From: an uncultured Bacteroidales bacterium
GTDB taxonomy: Bacteria > Bacteroidota > Bacteroidia > Bacteroidales > Paludibacteraceae
Reading direction: 5' to 3'
Length of the DNA: 9,056 nt
Assembly: GCA_903899865.1 (NCBI GenBank)
Contig: CAIUKZ010000167.1
Span: 1-9,056 of the forward strand
Shown: piece after piece, positions 1 through 6,022 of the stretch
Layout of the letters: every line of letters starts with the position of its first letter
Position numbering within the stretch: position 1 is the stretch's first letter
Position numbers and translations under genes: made by a program
Notes under the pieces: model-generated
What the model was told of the DNA's origin: nothing
Database searches by the model: none
The model's input: the letters and a program-made list of their open reading frames with translations, nothing else

Positions 1-94
1 AAACACAATGGACACATTGTTCAATACACATTCCAATTTTTAATTCATAAATCATTTGATTTTGGGTCACATAGAAATAAAACTGCGTTTTATT
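1..94 (+). repeat. Dispersed intergenic repeat, copy 1 (cut by window start)
   Basis: This stretch aligns with 8882-8973 in the same orientation. Both begin AAACACAA, continue with imperfect matches (ACACAT, GTT, CAATTTT, TTTGAT/TGATTT), and end in an identical 27-nt block (68-94 and 8947-8973). That block starts CACATAG and contains a perfect hairpin: AATAAAAC (76-83), loop TGC, GTTTTATT (87-94). A smaller hairpin, ACAATG/CATTGT, lies at 5-20. No reading frame is evident. It is probably a REP- or MITE-like intergenic element of Bacteroidota. The true left end may lie before the window. Confidence 0.7.
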
Positions 95-124
95 CTCCTA
101 TATCACTCTTTATAAGTGATTAAT

Positions 125-273
125 TTCCCGTAGGGAATGTATTTTAATAGAGAAAATAATTATCTTGATCTATTCCCCGTGGGGGATTAATGTTTGCTAA
201 TCAGCAGTCTATCCCCTACGGGGAATCTGCCAACATTCTCAATATTTCTATTAATATCAATTCCCTACGGGAA
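125..273. repeat. 62-nt imperfect inverted repeat with four GTA-loop palindromes
   Basis: The arms 125-186 and 212-273 are reverse complements without gaps, matching at 47 of 62 positions by hand count, around a 25-nt centre. Each arm starts with an outer palindrome, TTCCC-GTA-GGGAA (125-137 and its complement at 261-273). Each ends with an inner one, TCCCC-GTR-GGGGA (174-186 and 212-224). The centre holds the small dyad GCTAATCAGC (196-205). The whole can fold into one long hairpin or into four small ones. It looks like a head-to-head pair of REP-like units. No transposase gene is nearby. Confidence 0.75.
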
Positions 274-356
274 ATAACCAGCCCTACAATTTGCAAAGTT
301 ATCTGACATTATATTGGAGTGTTCAACGCTACCTAGTACTTTTTTACATCAAGTCA

Positions 357-420
357 TTTTGCCGAAAGGCAAAACTATGTGTCCCATGTGATTCAAAATT
401 AATCGTTGGGGCATCCACCC
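357..420 (-). repeat. REP-like end segment with TTTTGCC hairpin and inverted CACATAG
   Basis: A hairpin TTTTGCC-GAAA-GGCAAAA (357-374) is followed directly by CTATGTGTCCC (375-385). The latter is the inverted partner of GGGTCACATAG at 64-74, with one mismatch. Read on the minus strand, the hairpin and its flank resemble the TTTGCC-TTT-GGCAAA hairpin at 1463-1477, which is also preceded by CACA and A-rich sequence. GGGTGGAT on the minus strand (413-420) also occurs on the plus strand at 8865-8872, near the second long repeat copy. Together with 64-74 it may bound a roughly 320-bp non-autonomous element. Confidence 0.5.
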
Positions 421-435
421 ATTTATGTATAGAAC

Positions 436-468
436 AAAAAAATGGCTGAACCCAATAAGGATTCAGCC
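436..468 (-). terminator. Rho-independent terminator of the BI-1 family gene
   Basis: On the minus strand a 10-bp stem GGCTGAATCC / GGGTTCAGCC (468-459 and 453-444, one T-G wobble) closes a TTATT loop. It is followed by a run of T (442-436). It lies 29 nt after the stop codon of the 497-1180 gene, which fits termination of that transcript. Confidence 0.85.
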
Positions 469-496
469 GAAAGTGGTAGAATTAATTTTGTCTCTT

Positions 497-1180
497 TTAT
501 TTCCGGTTACCCATAAAGCGAAGAAGGTATAAAAATAGATTAACAAAGTCTAGATACAACATCACTGCACCAATTAATGCTAGTTTTTGATTTTGTTCGT
601 TATCTTCAACATTAACCAGCTCTTTAATTTTTTGTGTGTCATAGGCTGTAAGCCCCACAAAAATCAATACACCTACAACAGAAATAATAAAGTGTAAAAT
701 TGAACTTTGAAGGAAAAAATTTACCAAGAATGAAATGGCGATTCCAATGAGTGCCATATATAGTATATTCCCCCATGAGCTCAAATCCCTTTTGGTAAAA
801 TAGCCATACACACTCATGATTCCAAAAGTAACTGCTGTAACCAAAAAAGTACTTCCAATTGAACTCGCAGTATAAACTACGAAAACACTAGATAGTAAGA
901 CACCCCATAGTATTGAATAAATAGAAAATAAGACTGTTGAAGCAGCAATACTTAAGCGTTGCAAATTGGAACTTAAAACAAAAAACACACCTAGCAGTGC
1001 GAATCCTAATACCCAAAAGCTAATTTTACTTGAGAAAATGATGCTAAGCAACAACTCCGAACTAGCTACTCTATAGGCTGTTCCAGCAGTAATCAACAGT
1101 GCTGCAAACATCCACATGTACACCTTGCGAATCAATGCTACTTGATTCTCTCTTGTTTTTTCTAATGAAAATGAGTTCAT
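497..1180 (-). CDS. Bax inhibitor-1 (BI-1/TMBIM, YccA-like) family membrane protein
   Basis: This 227-residue protein is very hydrophobic and has about seven probable membrane segments (roughly 17-38, 53-70, 79-103, 109-128, 137-157, 161-180 and 201-221). The family signature is present near the end: GLTAYDTQKIK (176-186) and LYLDFVNLFLYLLR (208-221). These carry the two aspartates, D181 and D211, that correspond to the conserved acidic pair proposed in bacterial homologues to form a pH-sensitive calcium-leak gate. Length is normal for the family. The start at 1180 leaves a short soluble N-terminus (MNSFSLEKTRENQ), as in relatives. The gene has its own promoter box and a terminator, so it is probably a single-gene unit independent of the sulfate operon upstream. 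The family assignment is firm; the physiological role in this organism is not known. Confidence 0.93.
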   Translation of the reverse strand: MNSFSLEKTRENQVALIRKVYMWMFAALLITAGTAYRVASSELLLSIIFSSKISFWVLGFALLGVFFVLSSNLQRLSIAASTVLFSIYSILWGVLLSSVFVVYTASSIGSTFLVTAVTFGIMSVYGYFTKRDLSSWGNILYMALIGIAISFLVNFFLQSSILHFIISVVGVLIFVGLTAYDTQKIKELVNVEDNEQNQKLALIGAVMLYLDFVNLFLYLLRFMGNRK

Positions 1181-1236
1181 TTTTATTTGTATTTAAATTG
1201 ATAATCTTATAACAACTACTCGTTGATAATGTTATG

Positions 1237-1244
1237 CAAAAGTA
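1237..1244 (-). promoter_or_regulatory. Predicted -7 promoter box for the BI-1 family gene
   Basis: On the minus strand the sequence TACTTTTG exactly fits the Bacteroidota primary-sigma -7 consensus TAnnTTTG. It stands 56 nt before the start codon. No TTG is found at the expected -33 distance, so the upstream element is weak or missing. Confidence 0.55.
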
Positions 1245-1377
1245 AATAATTTTGGTTCGATTATCTCACTTTGAAGGCGTTTTTTTAGCTATTTTAGTGT
1301 TTGGGTGGGAAGAAAAAAGGAATCTATAACGAATTAATCTAAAAGAGGAAATTAAACTACAAACTAAAGAGGGGATT

Positions 1378-1601
1378 AAACCACAAAAGGCACAAAAGCA
1401 AAAATGAAGAGAGAAAAATGAAGAATAAAGAATAAAAATGAAGAGAGAAGAGAACACAAAACTTTGCCTTTGGCAAATTGAATATTACTTCTATTGTTGA
1501 AATATAGTTAGGCAGACACCATATTAATACCGACAGGTATTACTGTTGTGTCCATTCTTTCTTTTCATTCTTCATTTTTGCTTTTGTGCCTTTTGTGGTT
1601 T
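1378..1601. repeat. Perfect 33-nt inverted repeat enclosing two hairpins
   Basis: Positions 1378-1410 are the exact reverse complement of 1569-1601. The arms begin AAACCACAAAAGGCACAAAA. Between them lie purine-rich AATGAAGAG-type tracts and two hairpins: TTTGCC-TTT-GGCAAA (1463-1477) and AATACC-GACA-GGTATT (1526-1541). A diverged third copy of this repeat type, in plus orientation, stands at 2401-2471 on the other side of cysH. The element fills most of the 457-nt gap between cysH and the BI-1 gene, which holds no convincing reading frame. In RNA the arms would pair, and this could help end the sulfate-operon transcript. Confidence 0.8.
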
Positions 1602-1637
1602 TTTTCTGTTAGCGTCCCATGTTTCAATCTTAATCCG

Positions 1638-2336
1638 CTACTTCCTGTGCAGTCCGCATTCTTTGTGCTCAGGGTCTTCCCACCACCACCGACCTGCTCG
1701 GATGTCTTCGCCTGGTTGAACGGCGCGTGTACATGGTTGGCAACCGATGCTAGGGAATCCCTGATCATGAAGTTTGTTATACGGAACTTTGTGAGCTTTG
1801 ATATAATCCCATACTTGAGCTTCTGTGAAATTAATCAGCGGATTTAATTTTATCAGTTGGTTCGCCTCGTCCCACTCTACCACTTGCATGTCTTTGCGTG
1901 TGACAGATTGCTCTCGTCGTAGTCCACAGATCCATACATCCAAACCCTGAAAAGCTCGGCGAAGTGGTTCCATCTTGCGGACGTTACAGCAGCGTTTTCT
2001 GCTGTCAATTCCTGCATAAAACAGATTAATGCCTTCCTCTTTGACCATTTTTTGCACATCCTCGTGCTTTGGAAATAGCACTTCCAACTGGATGTTGTAC
2101 TTCATGTTGGTCTTGTCTATCAGGCTATAAGTTTCGGGGAAAAGCCGTCCTGTATCGAGCGTGAAAATTCGAGTGCTTGCGTCTATTTTTACAATCAAGT
2201 CAGTGAGCAGTTGATCTTCAATGCTTAAGCTTGATGATAAAGCTATTTTACCTTTGTATTCTGTTAGGAAATATTGAAGTACTTCTTCAGGTGATTTCCC
2301 CTCAAATTGTTGGTTCAGCAGTTCTATTTTATTCAT
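1638..2336 (-). CDS. cysH: Adenylylsulfate (APS) reductase, thioredoxin-dependent, CysH family
   Basis: The 232-residue protein belongs to the PAPS/APS reductase family, which reduces activated sulfate to sulfite in the cytoplasm. Visible motifs are the modified PP-loop SSSLSIEDQ (34-42), LDTGRLFPETY (60-70), the arginine-rich RKRCCNVRK (113-121), ICGLRREQS (136-144), GCQPC (198-202) and the C-terminal ECGLH (226-230) with the catalytic cysteine C227. The pair C116-C117 together with C199 and C202 are the ligands of the [4Fe-4S] cluster that marks APS-using reductases. The E. coli PAPS-type enzyme lacks them. This matches the absence of an APS kinase here. It is the last gene of the SUMT-cysD-cysN-cysH operon, 168 nt after cysN. 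Length and ends are normal for the family. The start at 2336 has no Shine-Dalgarno sequence, as is usual in this phylum. Confidence 0.95.
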   Translation of the reverse strand: MNKIELLNQQFEGKSPEEVLQYFLTEYKGKIALSSSLSIEDQLLTDLIVKIDASTRIFTLDTGRLFPETYSLIDKTNMKYNIQLEVLFPKHEDVQKMVKEEGINLFYAGIDSRKRCCNVRKMEPLRRAFQGLDVWICGLRREQSVTRKDMQVVEWDEANQLIKLNPLINFTEAQVWDYIKAHKVPYNKLHDQGFPSIGCQPCTRAVQPGEDIRAGRWWWEDPEHKECGLHRK

Positions 2337-2400
2337 ATATAATACGTTTTTTAATAAACATCCTCATTCAACGTCCTTGAAATTGGGCAGTTAAAAATAT

Positions 2401-2471
2401 TTAACCACAAAAGAAAGATTAGAAATTGACAAGAAAGATGAAGTTCACAAAAGAAAATACCTGTCGGTATC
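2401..2471 (+). repeat. CACAAAAG / ATACCTGTCGGTAT repeat copy in the cysN-cysH gap
   Basis: An A-rich tract with CCACAAAAG (2405-2413) and CACAAAAG runs into the hairpin ATACC-TGTC-GGTAT (2457-2470). The same order, in opposite orientation, occurs after cysH (CCACAAAAG at 1598-1590 minus, hairpin 1541-1526). The distance between the two landmarks is 52 nt here and 58 nt there. The pair thus flanks cysH as diverged inverted copies. It occupies much of the 168-nt gap inside the operon and would be transcribed with it. Confidence 0.6.
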
Positions 2472-2504
2472 CTTTGCCTAATGAATATGAACGATAAGAA
2501 GTGT

Positions 2505-3806
2505 CTAAATTGAAAATGATTGATCTTCCAAGTCGTGAACTATCATACCAGCACCCACTGTTTCGTGAGTGGCTTCATCAATAATCACTAAGCTTCCTGT
2601 TGTCCTGTTTTCTTGATAGGAATCAAACTTCAGTGGTTTCATGGTTTTGAGGGTAATGTGTGCTATGTCATTCATGTTGACCGTTTTATCATCGAGAATA
2701 TTTTCCAAGGTGTTGATATTCACTTTGAAATGCACATCTTTGATTACAGCGCGAGTTTCGTCAGTAGTATGTCTGATGATGTATTTCCCGCCTACGTTTA
2801 ATGGTCGGTGATTTAGCCAGCACACTAGGAGCGATACATTGGCACTCACTGTAGGTTTGTGAATGTCTGTTTTGACTATCATGTCACCACGACTCACATC
2901 TACATTATCAGCCAATCGGATGGTAACAGACTGAGGTGTATATGCTTCAGTCACGGATTTTAATCCTTCATCGATTGCTATAATTTTCGATTGCGTGTTT
3001 GATGGTAATACAGTTACTTCGTCACCCACTTTGAAACTTCCACCTGATATTCTTCCTGCATACCCACGATAGTCATGAAACTTGTCGCTATGTGGGCGAA
3101 TGACGAATTGTACAGGGAAGCGTGCTGGTAGGTTGTTTTCATCCACGCGTACGGGCAATGTTTCCAATAAATGTAGCAATGTCTCACCATTGTACCAAGG
3201 AGTTTTCGAAGATCTATCCACCACATTGTCACCATCTCTGGCAGAAATAGGAATGTAAATTACATTTTTCAGTTTCAAGGTTTCGGCAATGGTCTTATAT
3301 TCAGTTACGATGGCGTTAAAAACTGTTTCATCAAAGTCTACTAAATCCATCTTATTCACAGCCACTACCACATTTGGGATTTGGAGCAAGGAAGCGATGT
3401 AAGAGTGGCGCTTGCTTTGTTCGATAATTCCATTTCTAGCGTCAATTAAAATAATCGCAACATCGGCAGTAGAAGCACCCGTCACCATGTTTCGGGTATA
3501 TTCTATATGCCCAGGAGTGTCGGCTATGATAAATTTTCGCTTAGGTGTGGCAAAGTAGCGGTATGCTACATCAATGGTAATTCCTTGTTCGCGTTCGGCA
3601 CGAAGTCCGTCAGTGAGTAATGCAAGGTTTACTTCCTCACCACCAAGTCGTTTGCTGGCATCCTTTACCGCTTGAAGCTGGTCTTCGAAGATGGATTTGC
3701 TATCATAAAGCAGTCGGCCAATGAGTGTGCTCTTGCCATCATCTACGCTTCCTGCTGTGCTGAAGCGTAAGAGCTCCATGTCTAAATATCCTGTTGTGTC
3801 TTTCAT
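2505..3806 (-). CDS. cysN: Sulfate adenylyltransferase subunit 1 (ATP sulfurylase GTPase subunit)
   Basis: The 433-residue protein is the GTPase subunit that couples GTP hydrolysis to APS formation by CysD. The translation-factor GTPase motifs are in order: G1 GSVDDGKS (19-26), G2 GIT (75-77), G3 DTPGH (96-100), G4 NKMD (151-154) and G5 SAR (188-190). EF-Tu-like beta-barrel domains follow, with RPHSDKFHDYRGYAGRISGGSFKVGD typical of CysN. It ends shortly after the third domain, so there is no fused APS kinase (CysC), in agreement with the APS-type reductase encoded next. The first ATG is preferred to Met10 because the preceding YLD is typical of Bacteroidota homologues. It lies 67 nt after cysD and 168 nt before cysH. 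Confidence 0.96.
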   Translation of the reverse strand: MKDTTGYLDMELLRFSTAGSVDDGKSTLIGRLLYDSKSIFEDQLQAVKDASKRLGGEEVNLALLTDGLRAEREQGITIDVAYRYFATPKRKFIIADTPGHIEYTRNMVTGASTADVAIILIDARNGIIEQSKRHSYIASLLQIPNVVVAVNKMDLVDFDETVFNAIVTEYKTIAETLKLKNVIYIPISARDGDNVVDRSSKTPWYNGETLLHLLETLPVRVDENNLPARFPVQFVIRPHSDKFHDYRGYAGRISGGSFKVGDEVTVLPSNTQSKIIAIDEGLKSVTEAYTPQSVTIRLADNVDVSRGDMIVKTDIHKPTVSANVSLLVCWLNHRPLNVGGKYIIRHTTDETRAVIKDVHFKVNINTLENILDDKTVNMNDIAHITLKTMKPLKFDSYQENRTTGSLVIIDEATHETVGAGMIVHDLEDQSFSI

Positions 3807-3828
3807 TTGGTTTAAAAATTAACCCCTA

Positions 3829-3842
3829 CCCCCTAAAGGGGG
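3829..3842. repeat. CCCCCTAAAGGGGG hairpin in the cysD-cysN gap
   Basis: Five C and five G flank a TAAA loop, beside ACCCCTA on one side and ACTTTGAG on the other. This G/C-rich hairpin stands out in an AT-rich gap of only 67 nt. Similar CCCCCTTTAGGGGG sequences are frequent between genes in Bacteroidota. Lying inside the operon message, it could act as an RNA-stability or attenuation element. There is no T-run next to it on the coding strand, so it is not a standard terminator. Confidence 0.6.
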
Positions 3843-3873
3843 ACTTTGAGAGAAGATTAGTTGTGAGTAATCA

Positions 3874-4776
3874 TTAAAAATATCCTTCTTTTTTTCTGTC
3901 TTCCATGGCGGACTCAGAGCGTTTGTCGTCAGTTCGTCCACCACGCTCGGTAATACGTGAACTGGCTATTTCGTCAATGATGTCTTCCAGCGAATTGGCA
4001 GTAGAAAGTGATAGTCCTGTACAGGTAATATCACCAATGGTCCGACAGCGAACTTTCTTCACCACCACTTCTTCGGTAGGTCGGCGGGGTATAGCATCCA
4101 ATGCAGCATACCACTGACAATCACGATTGAAAACTTCGCGTTCGTGGGTGTAATAGAGTGAGGGAAGTGGAATGTTTTCTTGAAGAATGTATTGCCACAC
4201 GTCCATCTCAGTCCAGTTGCTAATAGGAAACACCCTAAAATGTTCTCCTAAGTGCTTTTTGCCGTTGAAGATGTTCCAAAGCTCCGGACGTTGGTTCTTC
4301 GGATCCCATTGTCCAAATTCGTCTCTGTGTGAAAAGAACCGCTCTTTGGCACGTGCTTTTTCCTCGTCACGGCGCGCTCCACCGAGAGCTGCATCAAATT
4401 TGTACTTTTCTAATGTGTCCAGCAGCGTGATGGTTTGCAACTTATTTCTACTGGCATTGAATCCTTTTTCCTCTACTGCGCGTCCGCTGTCTATCGACTC
4501 CTGCACTGAACCGACTATCAACTCGGCACCCAACTTCTTGACCAATTCGTCCCGATAGGTGAGGGTTTCATCAAAATTGTGACCCGTATCAATATGAACA
4601 AATGGAAACGGAATAGGAGCTGGATAAAAAGCCTTGTAGGCCAAGTATGCCATGACGATGGAGTCCTTACCTCCCGAAAACAACAAGGCTGGCTTTTCAA
4701 ACTGAGCTGCTACTTCACGAAGGATAAAGATGGATTCGGACTCCAATTCTTTGAGATGGGTTAATTTTTCTTGCAT
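3874..4776 (-). CDS. cysD: Sulfate adenylyltransferase subunit 2 (ATP sulfurylase small subunit)
   Basis: The 300-residue protein is the catalytic subunit that joins ATP and sulfate into APS. It shows the PP-loop SGGKDS (34-39), HIDTGHNFDET (61-71), GGARRDEEKARAKER (132-146), PISNWTEMDVWQYI (184-197) and the C-terminal run VRCRTIGDITCTG typical of CysD, ending in EGYF. Length matches the usual size of about 300 residues, and nothing appears missing. It works as a heterodimer with CysN, encoded directly downstream. The start codon at 4776 is preceded on the coding strand by an A-rich stretch (ATAAAAAAAAGAAT) and no Shine-Dalgarno sequence. A 7-bp tandem array ends 12 nt upstream of it, so the leader between SUMT and cysD is almost entirely repeat. 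Confidence 0.97.
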   Translation of the reverse strand: MQEKLTHLKELESESIFILREVAAQFEKPALLFSGGKDSIVMAYLAYKAFYPAPIPFPFVHIDTGHNFDETLTYRDELVKKLGAELIVGSVQESIDSGRAVEEKGFNASRNKLQTITLLDTLEKYKFDAALGGARRDEEKARAKERFFSHRDEFGQWDPKNQRPELWNIFNGKKHLGEHFRVFPISNWTEMDVWQYILQENIPLPSLYYTHEREVFNRDCQWYAALDAIPRRPTEEVVVKKVRCRTIGDITCTGLSLSTANSLEDIIDEIASSRITERGGRTDDKRSESAMEDRKKEGYF

Positions 4777-4788
4777 ATTCTTTTTTTT

Positions 4789-4970
4789 ATCTAAAGTCTA
4801 AAGTCTAAAGTCAAAAGTCTAAGGACTAAGGACTAAGATCTTATGTCAAAAGTCTTGTGTCTTGTGTCTTATGTCTTGGTTTTTGGTTCTTATGTCTTGA
4901 TTCTTGGTTCTTGGTTCTTGATTCTTGATTCTTGGTTCTAAAATCTAGCGTCTAATATCTAACATCTACT
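4789..4970. repeat. 26-unit tandem 7-bp array between SUMT and cysD
   Basis: Twenty-six consecutive 7-bp units, with no break in phase, can be read on the plus strand. The consensus drifts from GTCTAAA at the low end, through GTCTTGT and TTCTTGG in the middle, to ATCTAAC at the high end. The second to fourth bases (TCT) are the most constant. The array covers all but 12 nt of the 175-nt gap and runs 19 nt into the end of the SUMT gene. Such heptamer arrays occur between genes in many Bacteroidota. Identical neighbours (for example GTCTTGT twice, TTCTTGG twice) suggest growth by slippage. Confidence 0.92.
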
Positions 4971-5680
4971 ATCTTCTTCCGTTCAACCACTTTGCCAATC
5001 ACAATAATAATTGGTGTGGGATAAGTGAAATCACTTGTGCTAAGTTCACCGAGTGTAGAGTAGAACTCTTGTTGGTTTGGCAATGATACATTGTGAACCA
5101 GTGCTACTGGGGTCTGTGCATCACGACCTTCGGCTATCGCTTTGGCAGCTATCTTGTGAATGGTAGATCCTGCCATATAGCATATCAGTGTGTCAGTGTT
5201 TGGCAGACGCAGTTCGGTGGTGTGACCTGTGATAAAAGCAATGGACGACGCTTCTCCTCTTAATGTGAGCGGAATCTGAGTCAGTGCTCCTACTGCTATC
5301 CCTGTAGAAATGCCAGGAATGACGTCAACTGCTATACCGTGCTTTTTAATAAATTCAATTTCCTCACCACCATGAGCAAATACCATTGGGTCACCACCCT
5401 TTACTCTTGCTACTCTTTTTCCAGTCATTGCAGCTTCCACCATTAGTAGGTTGATGGCTTCTTGTTCATGGCTGTGGCAATGTTTGCGCTTTCCTACATA
5501 GACTTTTTCTGCACTGTATTTTTCCAAAAATGTTTGGTCTATCAAGTCATCGTAAAATATCACATCTGCCTCAGCAATGGCACGTTCGCCGCCTATGGTT
5601 AGCAAATCAGGATTACCAGGACCAAACCCAATGAGGGTGACTTTACCTTTTGAAAAATTATCTGATTCTGCTGCGTTCAT
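4952..5680 (-). CDS. cobA: Uroporphyrinogen-III C-methyltransferase (SUMT, single-domain CobA type)
   Basis: The 242-residue enzyme methylates uroporphyrinogen III twice with S-adenosylmethionine to give precorrin-2, the precursor of siroheme, which sulfite reductase needs. The tetrapyrrole-methylase motifs are present: GFGPGNPDLLT (18-28), YDDLI (43-47), RVKGGDPMVFAHGGEE (92-107), VIPGIST (120-126) and ITGH (150-153). It is the single-domain form; no dehydrogenase/ferrochelatase (CysG N-terminal) part is fused. It is the promoter-proximal gene of the sulfate operon, which supports a role in siroheme rather than cobalamin synthesis. Oddly, the last six codons (after about I236) and the stop lie within the 7-bp tandem array, so the C-terminal VDVRY is repeat-derived. 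The native end was probably altered, outside the catalytic core. Confidence 0.94.
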   Translation of the reverse strand: MNAAESDNFSKGKVTLIGFGPGNPDLLTIGGERAIAEADVIFYDDLIDQTFLEKYSAEKVYVGKRKHCHSHEQEAINLLMVEAAMTGKRVARVKGGDPMVFAHGGEEIEFIKKHGIAVDVIPGISTGIAVGALTQIPLTLRGEASSIAFITGHTTELRLPNTDTLICYMAGSTIHKIAAKAIAEGRDAQTPVALVHNVSLPNQQEFYSTLGELSTSDFTYPTPIIIVIGKVVERKKIVDVRY

Positions 5681-5704
5681 CTATTGTTGTTTTTTTTGAT
5701 AATG

Positions 5705-5735
5705 CAAAGTAAGCCCAAAATGAGTCGGCAGACAA
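5705..5735 (-). promoter_or_regulatory. Predicted promoter of the SUMT-cysDNH operon
   Basis: On the minus strand TTG (5735-5733) is followed after 20 nt by TTACTTTG (5712-5705), one mismatch from the Bacteroidota -7 consensus TAnnTTTG at the usual spacing. The box ends 24 nt before the SUMT start codon, leaving a short leader. Confidence 0.6.
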
Positions 5736-5806
5736 TAGCTTGTTCATGGTAAATGCATACCCTATTTGTGGTATTGAATACAAAAGATAAACAATCAACA
5801 TGCTTC

Positions 5807-5861
5807 ACATAAAGCAACACCTACAAATGAAGCTATACCCCTACATAGCAAAGCTTTATGT
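5807..5861. promoter_or_regulatory. Inverted repeat ACATAAAGC ... GCTTTATGT in the divergent intergenic region
   Basis: A perfect 9-bp inverted repeat (5807-5815 and 5853-5861) lies in the 342-nt region between the divergently transcribed SUMT operon and the lipoprotein gene. Smaller nested dyads are GCTT/AAGC at 5802-5815 and CTATAC/GTATAG at 5833-5865. It may be an operator for either direction or a chance AT-rich dyad. The wide spacing weakens the case. Confidence 0.3.
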
Positions 5862-5887
5862 ATAGTAAAAATCTACGACAACACCAA

Positions 5888-5953
5888 TTGTAATCATTTT
5901 GAAACATTTTATAAACATTTTCTTAATACATTCGGAACATTGATGTAATAAAC
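5888..5953 (+). promoter_or_regulatory. 11-bp-period direct-repeat array upstream of the lipoprotein gene
   Basis: Six consecutive 11-bp units can be read. The clearest are TTGTAATCATT (5888), TTGAAACATTT (5899) and TATAAACATTT (5910). The units at 5921, 5932 (TCGGAACATTG) and 5943 are weaker. The first two units form a 22-nt block repeated exactly at 8172-8193 upstream of the 8271 gene. The array ends 6 nt before the -7 box, covering the place of a -33 element, in the same register as the array before 8271. Direct repeats of 11 bp are the known site layout of OmpR/PhoB-family response regulators; which regulator binds here is unknown. Confidence 0.65.
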
Positions 5954-5959
5954 CAACCC

Positions 5960-5967
5960 TACTTTTG
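5960..5967 (+). promoter_or_regulatory. Predicted -7 promoter box of the lipoprotein gene
   Basis: TACTTTTG fits TAnnTTTG exactly, 55 nt before the ATG at 6023. The nearest upstream TTG (5940-5942) is only 17 nt away, shorter than the usual spacing of about 19-21, and lies in the 11-bp repeat array. This suggests activator dependence. Confidence 0.65.
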
Positions 5968-6022
5968 CATCAAAAATTATAAAACTCATCTATTATCAAT
6001 TTTTAATTCAAAAATTTTACAA

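Noticed and set aside
125..273. Possible CRISPR or tRNA-like structure from the repeated palindromes
   Set aside because: There are four palindromes in mirrored orientation with related intervening sequence. This is an inverted repeat, not direct repeats with unique spacers, and no tRNA features are present.
1266..1457. Open frame on the minus strand, 63 codons, rich in Ser/Phe/Cys
   Set aside because: It is a translation of the purine-rich intergenic repeat. Its composition is set by the repeat and there is no promoter or domain.
1548..1847. Open frame on the plus strand, 99 codons
   Set aside because: It lies across the end of cysH in antisense and across the inverted repeat. The cysH product has all family motifs, and this frame's protein is low-quality and hydrophobic with no signature.
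4187..4558. Open frame on the plus strand, 123 codons, within cysD
   Set aside because: It is an antisense shadow of cysD, which is complete and strongly conserved in motif content.
4789..4970. Possible CRISPR array
   Set aside because: The period is only 7 bp, without spacers; it is a simple tandem heptamer array.
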